From Sporofaciens musculi (GTDB lineage Bacteria > Bacillota > Clostridia > Lachnospirales > Lachnospiraceae): a DNA stretch of 64,000 nt. The stretch's first letter is position 1. The number at the start of each line of letters is the position of its first letter. The notes under the pieces are model-generated. The model was not told the DNA's origin. It worked only from the letters and a program-made list of their open reading frames with translations, and did no database searches. Shown one piece after another: positions 9,210-18,478 of the stretch. Location: contig NZ_WUQX01000001.1 in the NCBI RefSeq assembly GCF_009830285.1, positions 868,501 through 932,500 of the forward strand. Direction: 5' to 3'. The position numbers and the translations under genes were made by a program.

Positions 9210-9635
9210 ATGGCATACAACCACGGACGGGAGGACAGGAAATGGCGCATCTGGAAAGAAGCCGAGGAAAAGGTTCTGCGCGAGTGCGGCGTTGATGAAG
9301 CGGTCATTGAACAAATCCGCACAGACGACAGGGCAGATTTTAATTCCAACAGGCGGTTTTACCGATGGGCGAGCGACTTCGGCGAATACCTTGAGGGCAT
9401 GGCGGACAGGGAGAAGCAGTCGGAGGTAAGGTCTGTTTCTGATTTACTGGACGAGATTGAGGACGAAAATCTGTACCTTGCCTTAATCACGGTGGACAGG
9501 CGCACGTTACAAATCGTCCTGCTGAAAATGCAGGGCTATTCCACTAAGGAGATTGCCCCGCTTGTGCATTTAACGGCAGGGGCTATTTATGCAAGGCTCA
9601 ACCATCTGCGGAAGAAGCTGCGGAAAATTTTATAA
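9210..9635 (+). CDS. Sigma-70 region 4-like HTH protein, second of three (IME A)
   Basis: A 141-residue protein ending in a region 4-type helix-turn-helix (LLKMQGYSTKEIAPLVHLTAGAIYARLNHLRKKL). AGGAGG lies upstream of the ATG. It is nearly identical to 31203-31628 of IME B. Small sigma-like proteins in tandem are common in Tn916-like elements and IMEs as activators of transfer or excision genes; the specific target here is unknown. Confidence 0.75.
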   Translation: MAYNHGREDRKWRIWKEAEEKVLRECGVDEAVIEQIRTDDRADFNSNRRFYRWASDFGEYLEGMADREKQSEVRSVSDLLDEIEDENLYLALITVDRRTLQIVLLKMQGYSTKEIAPLVHLTAGAIYARLNHLRKKLRKIL

Positions 9636-9716
9636 GCGTCTCATATATCCTGCTTTCCTATGGGCTATCGGGTGAGGGGCAATCCCCTCATTCAATTCTT
9701 TTCGGGAGGAAAGGAA

Positions 9717-10190
9717 ATGGCATACGGGGCAAAGACATACACGCTTCGGGAGGAATCCATGGAAAGCGGCACAAGGTATTTTATCAGCTTTAAGGATGGG
9801 CAGGGGGAACACCACGAACTGGAAGTGTCCGAGCAGTTATTCATTGAATTTCGGCAGATGGAGCGCAGGAACAGAAACCTTCAGCAATGGAACCAGCGGC
9901 ACAGGGAGTTTAACGAGGTGTGGGACGAAACGCTTTACAGACGGGCGCTGAGAGTGCCAAAAACGCTTGATGAAAGAATGATGGAAAAAGAACGGAATGA
10001 AATATTTGCTAAAGCGGTTGCCCGACTGCCAGAGATACAAAGGCGGCGTTTCCTGCTCTACTACGAGTATGATTTTAATTTTTACCAAATCGGCGAAATG
10101 GAGCATTGCACCGCTTCCGCTGTCCAGAAATCCGTTTCAGTCGCAAGGGAGAAAGTTAAGGTGGAAATGAGAAAGTATCTCCAATCTTAA
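9717..10190 (+). CDS. Sigma-70 region 4-like protein, third of three (IME A)
   Basis: A 157-residue protein with a C-terminal sigma-4-like segment (LPEIQRRRFLLYYEYDFNFYQIGEMEHCTASAVQKSV). I chose the ATG at 9717 behind TCGGGAGGAAAGG. The copy in IME B (31712-31875) is frameshifted and cut off by that element's right end. The gene is therefore intact only in A, and its position marks where the circular map of B was opened. Confidence 0.72.
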   Translation: MAYGAKTYTLREESMESGTRYFISFKDGQGEHHELEVSEQLFIEFRQMERRNRNLQQWNQRHREFNEVWDETLYRRALRVPKTLDERMMEKERNEIFAKAVARLPEIQRRRFLLYYEYDFNFYQIGEMEHCTASAVQKSVSVAREKVKVEMRKYLQS

Positions 10191-10248
10191 CGATTACTGA
10201 CCGAAAAAGAAATCCATTTTTATCGGCGTGGGGATGGCGGCAGTACAT

Positions 10249-10272
10249 ACTCTCACTTCTTTGTGTGGGAGT
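10249..10272 (+). promoter_or_regulatory. Hairpin upstream of repA (A)
   Basis: ACTCTCAC and GTGGGAGT-like arms flank a T-rich loop. In IME B the same position carries ACTCCTGC/GCAGGAGT (22712-22734). The stem is conserved although most stem bases differ, which suggests selection on RNA or DNA structure. AGGAGG of the small leader ORF follows immediately. Confidence 0.5.
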
Positions 10273-10298
10273 AAATCTATTTTAGGAGGTCAATGCCT

Positions 10299-10385
10299 AT
10301 GTGCAACAAAACCAAAGACACCCACCGAAAGGAGGAATCCCATGCAGAAGCTTCAGACAGTCAACGCCGACACGCTCCTCTATGA
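10299..10385 (+). CDS. Conserved 28-residue leader ORF overlapping the repA start (A)
   Basis: A short ORF beginning MCNKTKDT, with AGGAGG at about 10284-10289, running across the repA start codon in another frame and ending inside repA. IME B has the same 28-residue ORF (22759-22845) with only a few residue changes. Together with the hairpin just upstream this suggests translational coupling or attenuation of repA. Part of the conservation is forced by the overlapping repA sequence. Confidence 0.45.
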   Translation: MCNKTKDTHRKEESHAEASDSQRRHAPL

Positions 10386-11315
10386 GCCGCTTGAGAAGCC
10401 GTCTTTCGTGGTGGACGGTCTGATACCCACGGGCTTAACCCTGTTCTGCGGCTCACAGAAAATCGGCAAGAGTTGGCTCATGCTAAAACTCTGCCTCTGC
10501 GTGTCGCAAGGAATCCCCTTGTGGGATATGCCGACACAGGAGGGTGACGTGCTTTACCTCTGTTTGGAGGACACGTTCTGCCGCATCCAAGACAGGCTGT
10601 TCCGCTTGACGGACGAAGCAAGCGGGCGACTTCACTTCGCCGTGGCAAGCGATAAGCTGTCAGACGGTCTTATCGTGCAGTTGGAGGATTATCTGAAAGA
10701 ATACCCCGACAGCAGACTCATTGTGATTGACACCTTGCAGAAAGTCCGCACCGCATCCAAAGACAACGCCTATGCAAGCGATTACGGGGACATTTCCCTT
10801 ATCAAAGACTTTGCAGACAGGCACTCTCTGGCGGTCATTGTCGTACACCATATCCGAAAGCAGAACGACAGTGACGTGTTCAACAAAGTGTCTGGCACGA
10901 CGGGATTGACGGGGAGTCGGACGCTACCTTTGTTCTGCAACAGGAAAGCCGTGCGTCCAATGCCGCAAAGCTGTATGTGACGGGCAGGGACACGCCCTAT
11001 CAGGAGTTTACGCTCCGCTTCCGTGATTGCAGTTGGGAGCTGGTGGAGCGTAAGGAGCAGGAACAGCTTGCCAGAGAAGCGATACCAGACGTTCTTTTTC
11101 GGTTAGTGGATTTCATGCAGGGCAGGGAGGAATGGACTGGCACAGCCACGGAGTTATTGGACGCTCTGGGGGAAACGGAAACAGCGGCGAATGTCTTGAC
11201 AAAGTGGATGAACGAGTACCGCCTTGGCTTCCTGCTTGAAAACCATATCCGTTATGATTTCAGCCGCAGGAGCAGCGGGCGGATGATTTCCCTTGCCGTT
11301 GCCACCGACATTTAA
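10342..11315 (+). pseudogene. repA: RepA-like replicative helicase (AAA ATPase), frameshifted copy of IME A
   Basis: This is a homolog of the plasmid RepA/DnaB-like AAA ATPase, intact in IME B at 22802-23776. Walker A is GSQKIGKSWL near residue 42 and Walker B LIVIDTLQK near 125. One base is missing near 10918: IME B reads GGGGAGTGCGGACG where A reads GGGGAGTCGGACG. The first frame ends at 10980 with an altered tail, and the rest of the protein lies in the next frame at 10977-11315. The gene is probably inactive unless complemented by B. Confidence 0.85.
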
Positions 11316-11342
11316 ACCTATGTGACATCGGCGGCTTTAACT

Positions 11343-11758
11343 TATGCGTGACGGTCATGACGATGATGACGGTGTTTTTGGGATACCCCCTGCCATCGTC
11401 ACCGTCATAGCGGACGTATGTAAAATCGGCGGCTCTGCCCTTCGGGAGAACACCCCGTAAACGCAAAGTGCAGGCGTGGGCATTACTCGCCCTTTTCGGC
11501 TCGTAAAGCCACCCCTGCGGTCGGAAAAATCTACCGATTTTTCCGACTGCGTTTACAGGGTGTAACACACTACACTTTGCTCCGCAAAGTCGTGTGCCAG
11601 ACGTTCCCTCTGGACTCCCTTAAAGCAGGGCTTACGCCCTGCCCATCCTCTGCCTTGCGGCTTCGGATGGAAGAATGCCGGCGTGACAGTGACGGCTATG
11701 ACTGGCAATAGGGGGTATCCCAAAAACACCGTCATCATCGTCATGACCGTCACGCATA
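11343..11758. repeat. 49-bp perfect inverted repeat flanking the oriT region (IME A)
   Basis: The left arm is at 11343-11391 and the right arm at 11710-11758; they are perfect reverse complements over 49 bases. The arms are rich in TGACG/GTCAT steps and end in TTTGGGATACCCC. The roughly 320 bases between hold the oriT-like hairpin and a second 10-bp stem (CGGAAAAATC/GATTTTTCCG near 11522-11545). IME B has the same layout with a 43-bp imperfect pair. The arms could be RepA iterons, terminators, or ends of a once-mobile oriT unit; I cannot decide. Confidence 0.75.
11566..11596 (+). other. oriT: Candidate oriT hairpin for MobV-type relaxase (A)
   Basis: CACAC-TAC-ACTTTGC-loop-GCAAAGT-C-GTGTG forms a nested hairpin. 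The layout resembles the oriT of pMV158-family MobV plasmids, where an ACTTT..AAAGT stem is followed by GTGTG at the nick. It lies about 200 bases upstream of mobV, as expected, and is conserved in IME B (24090-24120). Confidence 0.6.
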
Positions 11759-11792
11759 CAGAGTACCCGCCGAAGAAAGGAGGAATCCTGCC

Positions 11793-12758
11793 ATGCCCTA
11801 TGCAATTCTGCGTTTCCAGAAACGCAAGGCAGGCGGCGTTGCGGCTTGTGAACGCCACAACGAGCGGAAGAAAGAAGCCTATAAAAGCAACCCAGACATT
11901 GACGTGGGACGCTCCAAAGATAACTACCATCTTGTGAAGCCGCCCCGCTACACCTACAAGAAAGAGATAAACCGAATGGTAAAATAAGCGGGCTGTAAGG
12001 TAAGGAAAGACAGCGTGATGATGGTGGAAACGCTCATCACCGCTTCGCCAGAATTCATGAACAGCTTACCGCCCGAAGAACAAAAAGCCTATTTCCAGAC
12101 GGCTCTTGACTTCATTTCGGAGCGTGTGGGAAAGCAGAATATCCTCTCCGCAGTCGTCCACATGGACGAAAGGACGCCCCATATGCACCTATGCTTTGTG
12201 CCGCTTACGCCCGACAACAAGCTGTCAGCGAAGTCCATTTTAGGCAACCAAAAGAGCCTTTCCGAGTGGCAGACCGCCTACCATGAGCGGATGTCCGCAC
12301 GGTGGAGCGAATTGGAAAGAGGTCAGTCCTCAATGGAAACGAAGCGGAAACACATCCCCACATGGCTCTATAAGTTGGGCGGCAGGCTGGATAAACAGTA
12401 TGCGGAAATCGTGTCTGCCCTCTCCGACATCAACGCCTTTAACGCAGGCAAGAAAAGAGATAAGGCGTTAGAACTGCTCTCCGCATGGCTTCCAGACGTG
12501 GAGAAATTCTCTAAGGAAATCGGGAAACAGCAGGCGTATATTGACAGCTTGAAAGAGAGAATCGGGCGGGAATCCGACTATGCGGGGCGTATGCGTGATG
12601 AGAAGTACGAGCAGGAATTAAAGGTACAGAAAGCCAACCAGAGGATATTTGAGTTGCAGAGAACCAATCAGCAGATGGAACGGTTATTGAAAAAGATACC
12701 GCCAGAAGTGATAGAGGAATTACAGAAAAGTAATCGGAACAGAGCGAAAGAAAGGTAG
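11793..12758 (+). pseudogene. mobV: MobV/Pre-type relaxase, nonsense mutant (IME A)
   Basis: A homolog of the intact IME B gene at 24318-25283 (321 residues). The N-terminal Mob_Pre signature (MPYAILRFQKRKAGGVAACERHNER) is present, and the metal/catalytic motif HMDERTPHMH lies after the break. Codon 65 is TAA (11985-11987) where IME B has GAA. The remaining 770 bases stay open in the same frame. A restart at 12015 would lack the N-terminal catalytic region. RBS GAAAGGAGG supports the ATG at 11793. Confidence 0.85.
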
Positions 12759-12766
12759 GAATGTGA

Positions 12767-13621
12767 ATGAAGAAACAGGATTTTAAGGTATTAAAGACCG
12801 CAGATTTATACCCGTTTCCCGACAACCCGTTTCATGTAGTGGAGGATGAAATGTTATCAGAATTAGCGGAAAGCATTAAGGAGTTTGGAATCGTAACGCC
12901 GATAATCACACGTCCGAAAGAGGACGGGGACGGCTATGAAATCATTGCGGGACAGCGGCGTGTCCGTGCTTCGGAGCTTGCAGGGATAAACACAGTCCCC
13001 GCTTTTGTCCTGCCCTTAGACCGTGACCGAGCCATCATCACCCTTGTTGACAGCAACTTACAGCGTGAAAATATCCTGCCATCGGAGCGGGCATTTGCCT
13101 ACAAGATGAAATCCGAAGCCATGAAGCGGCAGGGCTTCCGCACGGATTTAACTTCGTCCCAAGTTGGGACGAAGTTGCGGACGGACGATAAAGTGGCGCA
13201 GGGCTTCGGCGTTGGCAGGATGACCGTGCAGAGATTTATCCGATTGACGGAGCTGATACCGTCAATTTTGCAGATGGTGGACGAGGGGAAAATCGCCCTC
13301 ACGCCTGCGGTGGAACTGTCCTTTTTGAAGAAAGGCGAGCAGGAAAACCTATTCGCCACAATGGAAAGCGAGGAAGCAACGCCCTCACTCTCACAGGCAC
13401 AGCGGATGAAAACCTTGAGCCAGAGCGGGCGGCTTGACATGGACACCATCTTTGCAATTATGACGGAGGAAAAGGGAAACCAGAAAGAAACCGTAAAAAT
13501 CGGCATGGAGCGGTTAAAGAAATACTTCCCGAAAGGAACAACGCCGAAGCAGATGGAGGACACCATCATCAAACTTTTGGAGCGTGAATTGCAGAGGAAA
13601 CGGGGCAGGGACAGCCGCTAA
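12767..13621 (+). CDS. parB: ParB/Spo0J-family partition-like protein (IME A)
   Basis: A 284-residue protein with the ParB nuclease-like domain (residues 5-95, with the GQRRVRASELAG box) and a central helix-turn-helix (FGVGRMTVQRFIRLTEL near residues 145-165). It is about 96% identical by eye to the IME B copy. No ParA partner is visible in the window. In plasmid-like IMEs such orphan ParBs may stabilise the circular form or regulate transcription. It sits 8 bases after mobV, suggesting co-transcription. A perfect 12-bp-arm palindrome lies inside the gene at 13150-13176. Confidence 0.85.
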   Translation: MKKQDFKVLKTADLYPFPDNPFHVVEDEMLSELAESIKEFGIVTPIITRPKEDGDGYEIIAGQRRVRASELAGINTVPAFVLPLDRDRAIITLVDSNLQRENILPSERAFAYKMKSEAMKRQGFRTDLTSSQVGTKLRTDDKVAQGFGVGRMTVQRFIRLTELIPSILQMVDEGKIALTPAVELSFLKKGEQENLFATMESEEATPSLSQAQRMKTLSQSGRLDMDTIFAIMTEEKGNQKETVKIGMERLKKYFPKGTTPKQMEDTIIKLLERELQRKRGRDSR

Positions 13622-13688
13622 TCTTCTCTTTTCGGATAGTAAATGCACAAAGTATCCAAGCAAAGAAAAAGTAGAATCGAGGTAGGAA

Positions 13689-13919
13689 ATGAAAGAAATA
13701 CAGTATGAGATTGTAAAGGAAATCGCCGTATTGTCTACGAGCGACAGCGGCTATACAAAGGAAATCAATTTAATCTCATGGAACGGGAAAGAGCCGAAAT
13801 ACGACATCCGCAGCTTTTCCCCCAGCCGTGAGAAGTGCGGAAAGGGAATCACGTTGACCGCCGATGAAGCGGCGGCTCTCCTTAAAGCATTGCAGGAAGA
13901 ATCGAACAGCGGGGATTGA
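13689..13919 (+). CDS. YdbC-family PC4-like ssDNA-binding protein (IME A)
   Basis: A 76-residue protein matching the YdbC/PC4 fold signature: EI(X)VLS, then KEINLISWNGKEPKYDIRSF, then CGKGITLT. These proteins bind single-stranded DNA. Here it may protect or process DNA during mobilisation. RBS GAGGTAGG precedes the ATG. The paralog in IME B is 26214-26438. Downstream of this gene the two IMEs stop being similar, which marks the edge of the swapped recombination module. Confidence 0.8.
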   Translation: MKEIQYEIVKEIAVLSTSDSGYTKEINLISWNGKEPKYDIRSFSPSREKCGKGITLTADEAAALLKALQEESNSGD

Positions 13920-14001
13920 TTGTATCTGATAGGCAGGGCGGGGACGTTTCCAGACGTTTCCAGACGCTCCCCCTGTCCTGTCTGGAAAGGAAGATTTGAA
14001 T

Positions 14002-14193
14002 ATGGGCGAGGATAAGACAGCGAACAAAAAGAGAAAACGTATTGTGGCAAGACAGCCAGTGCAGATGATTGTCAGCCGTGAATATGTCGGCACACAGACC
14101 GTTGCCGAGGCGTTCATCCCAATTATCTCCGAAGATATACGGAGGAAGATTGCCGAGGATGACACCTTCGACAATGAGGGTATGTCCGCTTAG
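14002..14193 (+). CDS. Small conserved basic protein upstream of recombinase (IME A)
   Basis: A 63-residue protein beginning MGEDKTANKK, with a segment (Q..VSREYVGTQTVAEAFI) that faintly matches the equivalent protein of IME B (Q..VYTGSKDMREVFI). I prefer the ATG at 14002 with GGAAAGGAAG upstream. Its invariable location directly before the serine recombinase suggests a recombination accessory or directionality role. No known family is recognised with confidence. Confidence 0.55.
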   Translation: MGEDKTANKKRKRIVARQPVQMIVSREYVGTQTVAEAFIPIISEDIRRKIAEDDTFDNEGMSA

Positions 14194-14247
14194 AATGTAC
14201 GCAATGGAACATGAAAACAGTTAGGGCAGATACGGAGGTTTTACAGT

Positions 14248-16113
14248 ATGGCAGGAATCAAAGAAGAAAAGAAAATCTATTCAGTCGGCATTTACTGCCG
14301 GTTATCTAAGGATGATGGCACGGAAAATGAGAGTGCGAGCATTGCCACGCAGAAATCCATCCTTACGGATTATGTGAAAAAGCAGGGCTGGCACTTAGCA
14401 AAAACGTATGTGGACGACGGTTATTCTGGTACGAATTTCCAAAGACCGAGCTTCCAGAACATGATTAAGGACATTGAAAACGGGCTGATAAATTGCGTGA
14501 TTACGAAAGATTTATCAAGGTTAGGGAGGAATTATCTTGACTGCGGATTATATCTGGAAGTCTTTTTTCCCGAAAATAACGTGCGGTATATAGCGGTCAA
14601 TGACGGTGTGGACACACTCAATAAATCAGTGATGGACATTACGCCGTTCCGCAATATCCTAAATGAAATGTATGCCGCCGACATATCAGTTAAGATAAAA
14701 TCGGCGTACCGAGCGAGGTTTCAACAGGGGAAATTCATGGGGACGTATGCGCCCTATGGGTATATCAAAGACCCCGCCGACCACAACCATTTGTTGATAG
14801 ATGATAAGGTGGCGCACGTTGTAAGGGAGATATTCGACCTTGCGCTTGCGGGAAATGGAATCTCCAAAATCCGCAAACACATCAATAAACAGCACGTCTT
14901 GCGCCCTGCCGCTTATGCGGCGGAGCAGGGGGCGGCAGGCTATGAACGGTACTTTGAGGATAACGAGGAAAACCGCTATATTTGGAGCGAGAACAGCGTG
15001 AGGGGCATTTTAAGAAGCCCTATCTATGCGGGAAACCTTGCAGGCTACAAGCGGATTGCCGCCAACATGAAAAGCAAGAAACGCCCCTCTAAGCTGCCCG
15101 AAGAATGGGAAGTGATACCCGACACCCATGAGGGGATAGTCACGCAGGAGGAATTTGACACCGTACAGCAGCTTATGACGAGCCGCAGGCGGGAACAGAA
15201 CGCAGGGGGATTTGAGAATATCTTTGCAGGCGTTATCAAGTGTGCGGACTGCGGCTATGCTTTACGGGCTATGAGCGCAAACAGGAGGAAACGCCCCGAC
15301 ATCATCGACTGCGTACAATACACCTGCAATAATTATGGCAGGTACGGCAACATCATGTGTACCGCACACGCCATTGAAGCGAGGGACTTATTCAACGCTG
15401 TTCTTGCCGACATCAACCGTTTTGCGGATATGGCGGTGAATGACGAGCGGGCGGTGAAGGCGATTGAGAAGCGGCTCACGGAAACAGACCAGAGCAAGGC
15501 AAAGGCAATGGAGAAAGAACAAAAGAAGCTGAACAAACGCCTTGCGGAGCTTGACAGGCTGTTTTCCTCTCTCTATGAGGATAAGGTCATGGAGCGTATC
15601 ACCGAGCGGAATTTCGAGATGATGTCGGGGAAATACCAGAAAGAACAGCTTGAAATCGAAGCACGGCTGAGGGAAGTAACGGAAACGCTCAACGAAAGCT
15701 ACGAGAAGTCGCAGGGAATCCGTGACTTCCTCTCCCTTCTCCGCAACTATCAAGGCTTAAAGGAACTGGACGCAACGGTTGTAAATGCACTGATAGACAA
15801 GATACTTGTTTCGGAGCGTGAGAAGATGGCAGACGGAACGGTTAGACAGGAAATCAAGATTTACTATAAATTCATCGGCTTTGTCGGTGAATTACATATC
15901 ACACCTACGAAGCGGTGGACAGCGTTGCCCGCTAAACCCTGTACGGTGTGCGGCATCGAATACGTCCCTGGCTCTGGCATATCGAAGTATTGTCCCGTTT
16001 GTGCTAAGAAGATACAGAGGGAGAAATCAAATGAGAGCAAACGCAGGAGCAGGGAACAGAAAAGGATGGCATGTATTGAACTGTCTGAGAAAAGTAATTT
16101 ATTTGATAGTTAA
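14248..16113 (+). CDS. Large serine recombinase (TnpX/TndX-like) of IME A
   Basis: A 621-residue recombinase. The N-terminal resolvase domain (residues 1-150) has the nucleophile motif YCRLSKDD and ITKDLSRLGRN. A recombinase domain (about 165-290) follows, then a zinc ribbon (CADCGY..) near 330-370, a coiled-coil near 400-490 and a cysteine-rich tail (CTVCG..CPVCAKK). It should catalyse excision and integration of IME A at the helicase target. The last codons differ from the ancestral end: a 15-base segment at 16071-16085 recurs at 18479-18493 beside attR, so the original 3' end seems to have been displaced by cargo. Confidence 0.9.
   Translation: MAGIKEEKKIYSVGIYCRLSKDDGTENESASIATQKSILTDYVKKQGWHLAKTYVDDGYSGTNFQRPSFQNMIKDIENGLINCVITKDLSRLGRNYLDCGLYLEVFFPENNVRYIAVNDGVDTLNKSVMDITPFRNILNEMYAADISVKIKSAYRARFQQGKFMGTYAPYGYIKDPADHNHLLIDDKVAHVVREIFDLALAGNGISKIRKHINKQHVLRPAAYAAEQGAAGYERYFEDNEENRYIWSENSVRGILRSPIYAGNLAGYKRIAANMKSKKRPSKLPEEWEVIPDTHEGIVTQEEFDTVQQLMTSRRREQNAGGFENIFAGVIKCADCGYALRAMSANRRKRPDIIDCVQYTCNNYGRYGNIMCTAHAIEARDLFNAVLADINRFADMAVNDERAVKAIEKRLTETDQSKAKAMEKEQKKLNKRLAELDRLFSSLYEDKVMERITERNFEMMSGKYQKEQLEIEARLREVTETLNESYEKSQGIRDFLSLLRNYQGLKELDATVVNALIDKILVSEREKMADGTVRQEIKIYYKFIGFVGELHITPTKRWTALPAKPCTVCGIEYVPGSGISKYCPVCAKKIQREKSNESKRRSREQKRMACIELSEKSNLFDS
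16071..16085 (+). repeat. 15-bp direct repeat, inner copy (tnpX 3' end)
   Basis: ATGTATTGAACTGTC occurs here in the recombinase gene and again at 18479-18493 next to attR. The segment between is AT-rich cargo. This is consistent with cargo captured through duplication of the 3' end of the recombinase gene. Confidence 0.7.
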
Positions 16114-16204
16114 TTGAAAGAGTCTTAGTTTTCGAGTATAATATAGGTGGTTTTTAATGCTGATAATATTTTAGAGAAAAATTTTAGAAAGGTTTTTTAC
16201 GAAT

Positions 16205-18453
16205 ATGGAAAGAAATTGTTTGGTAATTAGTGATGCGGTTCTTTTAGATAAGCTTGAATATTTTCTATATGACTATTCAGGGGTTGAATATAATAATTTG
16301 GATATTATAGTAAATCATTTTATTGGCAACAAAAACGATGAAGAAAGAATAAAGAGCAAAGATAATATATATGAATTAAGAAAAATACTTTCGTATTATA
16401 GTACAGATACACAATTAGAAGAAAAAACACTTGACAAGGCAGTTGATTTATTTTTGCTATTTTTACGTACATATAGCATTGAAGCAACTATGGGGTTAAA
16501 TGGTTTATTGGATACTATATGGAAATCAGGTAAAGTGGGTAATGAATGGAATTGTGTTAAAAGAATAACAGGTATATTAGCAGCTGTATATTTATTATAT
16601 TTTGTTCATGAAGCTAAAATATATGATAAAAATGAAACTGAAAAAAACATGAGAGAGATTTTCCGAAAAATATCAGTTTCTATACTATGGAAGATAAAAG
16701 GTTCTTAACTCAAATTTTTATGCTTGAAAATCAAAATGATTGTTTGACCTATTTATTGCATTCTAATTTGAAATGCTGTGATAAAAGTGAGAAATATACA
16801 GTTGATTCAGAGCGCATTATGGCAAAAGAATTTTTAGAATATTGAAAAAATTTAAAAACGCAGAGAGATATAAAGATGCTATGTCTTTTTTAGAAGAAAG
16901 TGAACATTTATTTAGAAGGGTATCGGATTTAGAAATTAGAGGATTTTGGGAAAAGCAAAAGGCGGAACTTTTATTTAATTTAGGGAAATATGAAGAAGCA
17001 AAAAATATTCAAAATAAATATATTAATAAATTCGGAGAATCCCAAAATGTTTTCGATTTATATAATGGAGCAATATATTATGCTTGGGCGGCGAATTATA
17101 AAGAAAAAGATGATGTAAACTGGGAAATTTACATTGAAGAGGCATATAAATTAATAATTCAGGCTGAGCAACATATTTTACAAGCAAAAGTGTTACAGAA
17201 AACGGAGTATAAAGAATTTCTGTATCATGTAATTTTAGAAAAATCTTTTTACTTTCAGAAAAAGTGATTATAATGGAGCATTTGAATGTTTTGAAGAAGC
17301 ATTTAATGAAGCAGATGAGGAAACAAAAAAGACTCAAATTTTAATACACATTTATGGATATTAATGAAATACATGTGTTTAAACCCAGAAAAACATGAGC
17401 TAGTAATTGATTGGATTGAGTATTTTTACAATAATTTTAGTCATAAGAAATTGAAAGAGTATGAAGTAATTGTGGATTTTGTACACTCAAATGAGTATTT
17501 AAAAAATAATTCAGAGGCATATAAAAAGATTTATGAGAGTTTAATTCAATTGCTGTTCCATGCTTTAGAAATTCGGCATGAAACCAAAATACGTGATATA
17601 TCTCAATATGATGTTCTTTATTACACAAAGGCTGAACATCTTAGGCTTTTATTAGAGGATGAAACTTCTGAAAATTGTAATTATCGTTTACCAATGTTTC
17701 ATGTTTACCACATGAACGACCCACAGGAGGGAAAAATTCTTCGAGGTTTATTGGAAAATGATAAGTTTGCTTCTGTTGATACAGAGGACTTTTCAGATTC
17801 TAGAAATCAGTATGAAGAAAACTATGTTTTTTTAAAATCATTTTTTTGTTATCTAAAAAAGTAAAGAAAATTCTATGAAAGAATTTTTGCCAATGTGGGT
17901 ACAGTATGGGGATGATGCTAAAGGATGTTGTATAGTATTAAATAATAAAACTTTTGAAAATAGTTCTTTGCGGAGGATAATATATTTAACGGATGATGGA
18001 AAATGTGATAAAAAGGATGAAAAGGTAAAAATATTTCTGGATGAATTTTTATTTACATATCGAGATTTAGTTTCTTTCTGCAATCATAAAATTGATTTGA
18101 ATTCAGAAGAAGGAAAAGAATGTTTTCTTGAAATTAAATCTCTAGCAAAATATATCATTTCGCAGATTTCATATTTATTTAAGAATCAGTCATATAAGCA
18201 TGAAAATGAAATTCGATTAATAGCTAATCGAACAAGTGCGGAACTTGATGATGTGAAAGTGATTTCTGGCAGTATACCTAAAATATATATTTATAATGAT
18301 TCTAAGACATATATTAATGAGGTTATATTAGGAGCAAAAATAGAAAATCCTGAAGATTATGTATCTTTTATTTACAAACAAGGAAATAAAATGTGGAAAG
18401 ATGATAAACAGTCACAGATAAAAGTTACTCAATCAACGATACAATATAGATGA
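16205..18453 (+). pseudogene. Decayed TPR plus DUF2971-type gene (IME A cargo)
   Basis: Successive frames read as one protein of roughly 740 residues: 16205-16708, then 16687-16845, 16842-17267, a piece to about 17362, 17364-17864 and 17875-18453. The middle carries TPR-like repeats (RYKDAMSFLEESEHLF; LFNLGKYEEAKNI; GAFECFEEAF). The end has DUF2971-like signatures (YHMNDPQEGKILRG, then LPMWVQYGDDAKGCCIVL and HENEIRLIA). Most breaks fall at or near runs of A, so either the gene has decayed or the assembly has indel errors. The segment is far more AT-rich than the IME backbone, indicating recent acquisition. DUF2971 proteins are frequent in defence-like cargo, but the function is unproven. Confidence 0.65.
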
Positions 18454-18478
18454 TATTTGGGATTGTTTATTGTTTGAT

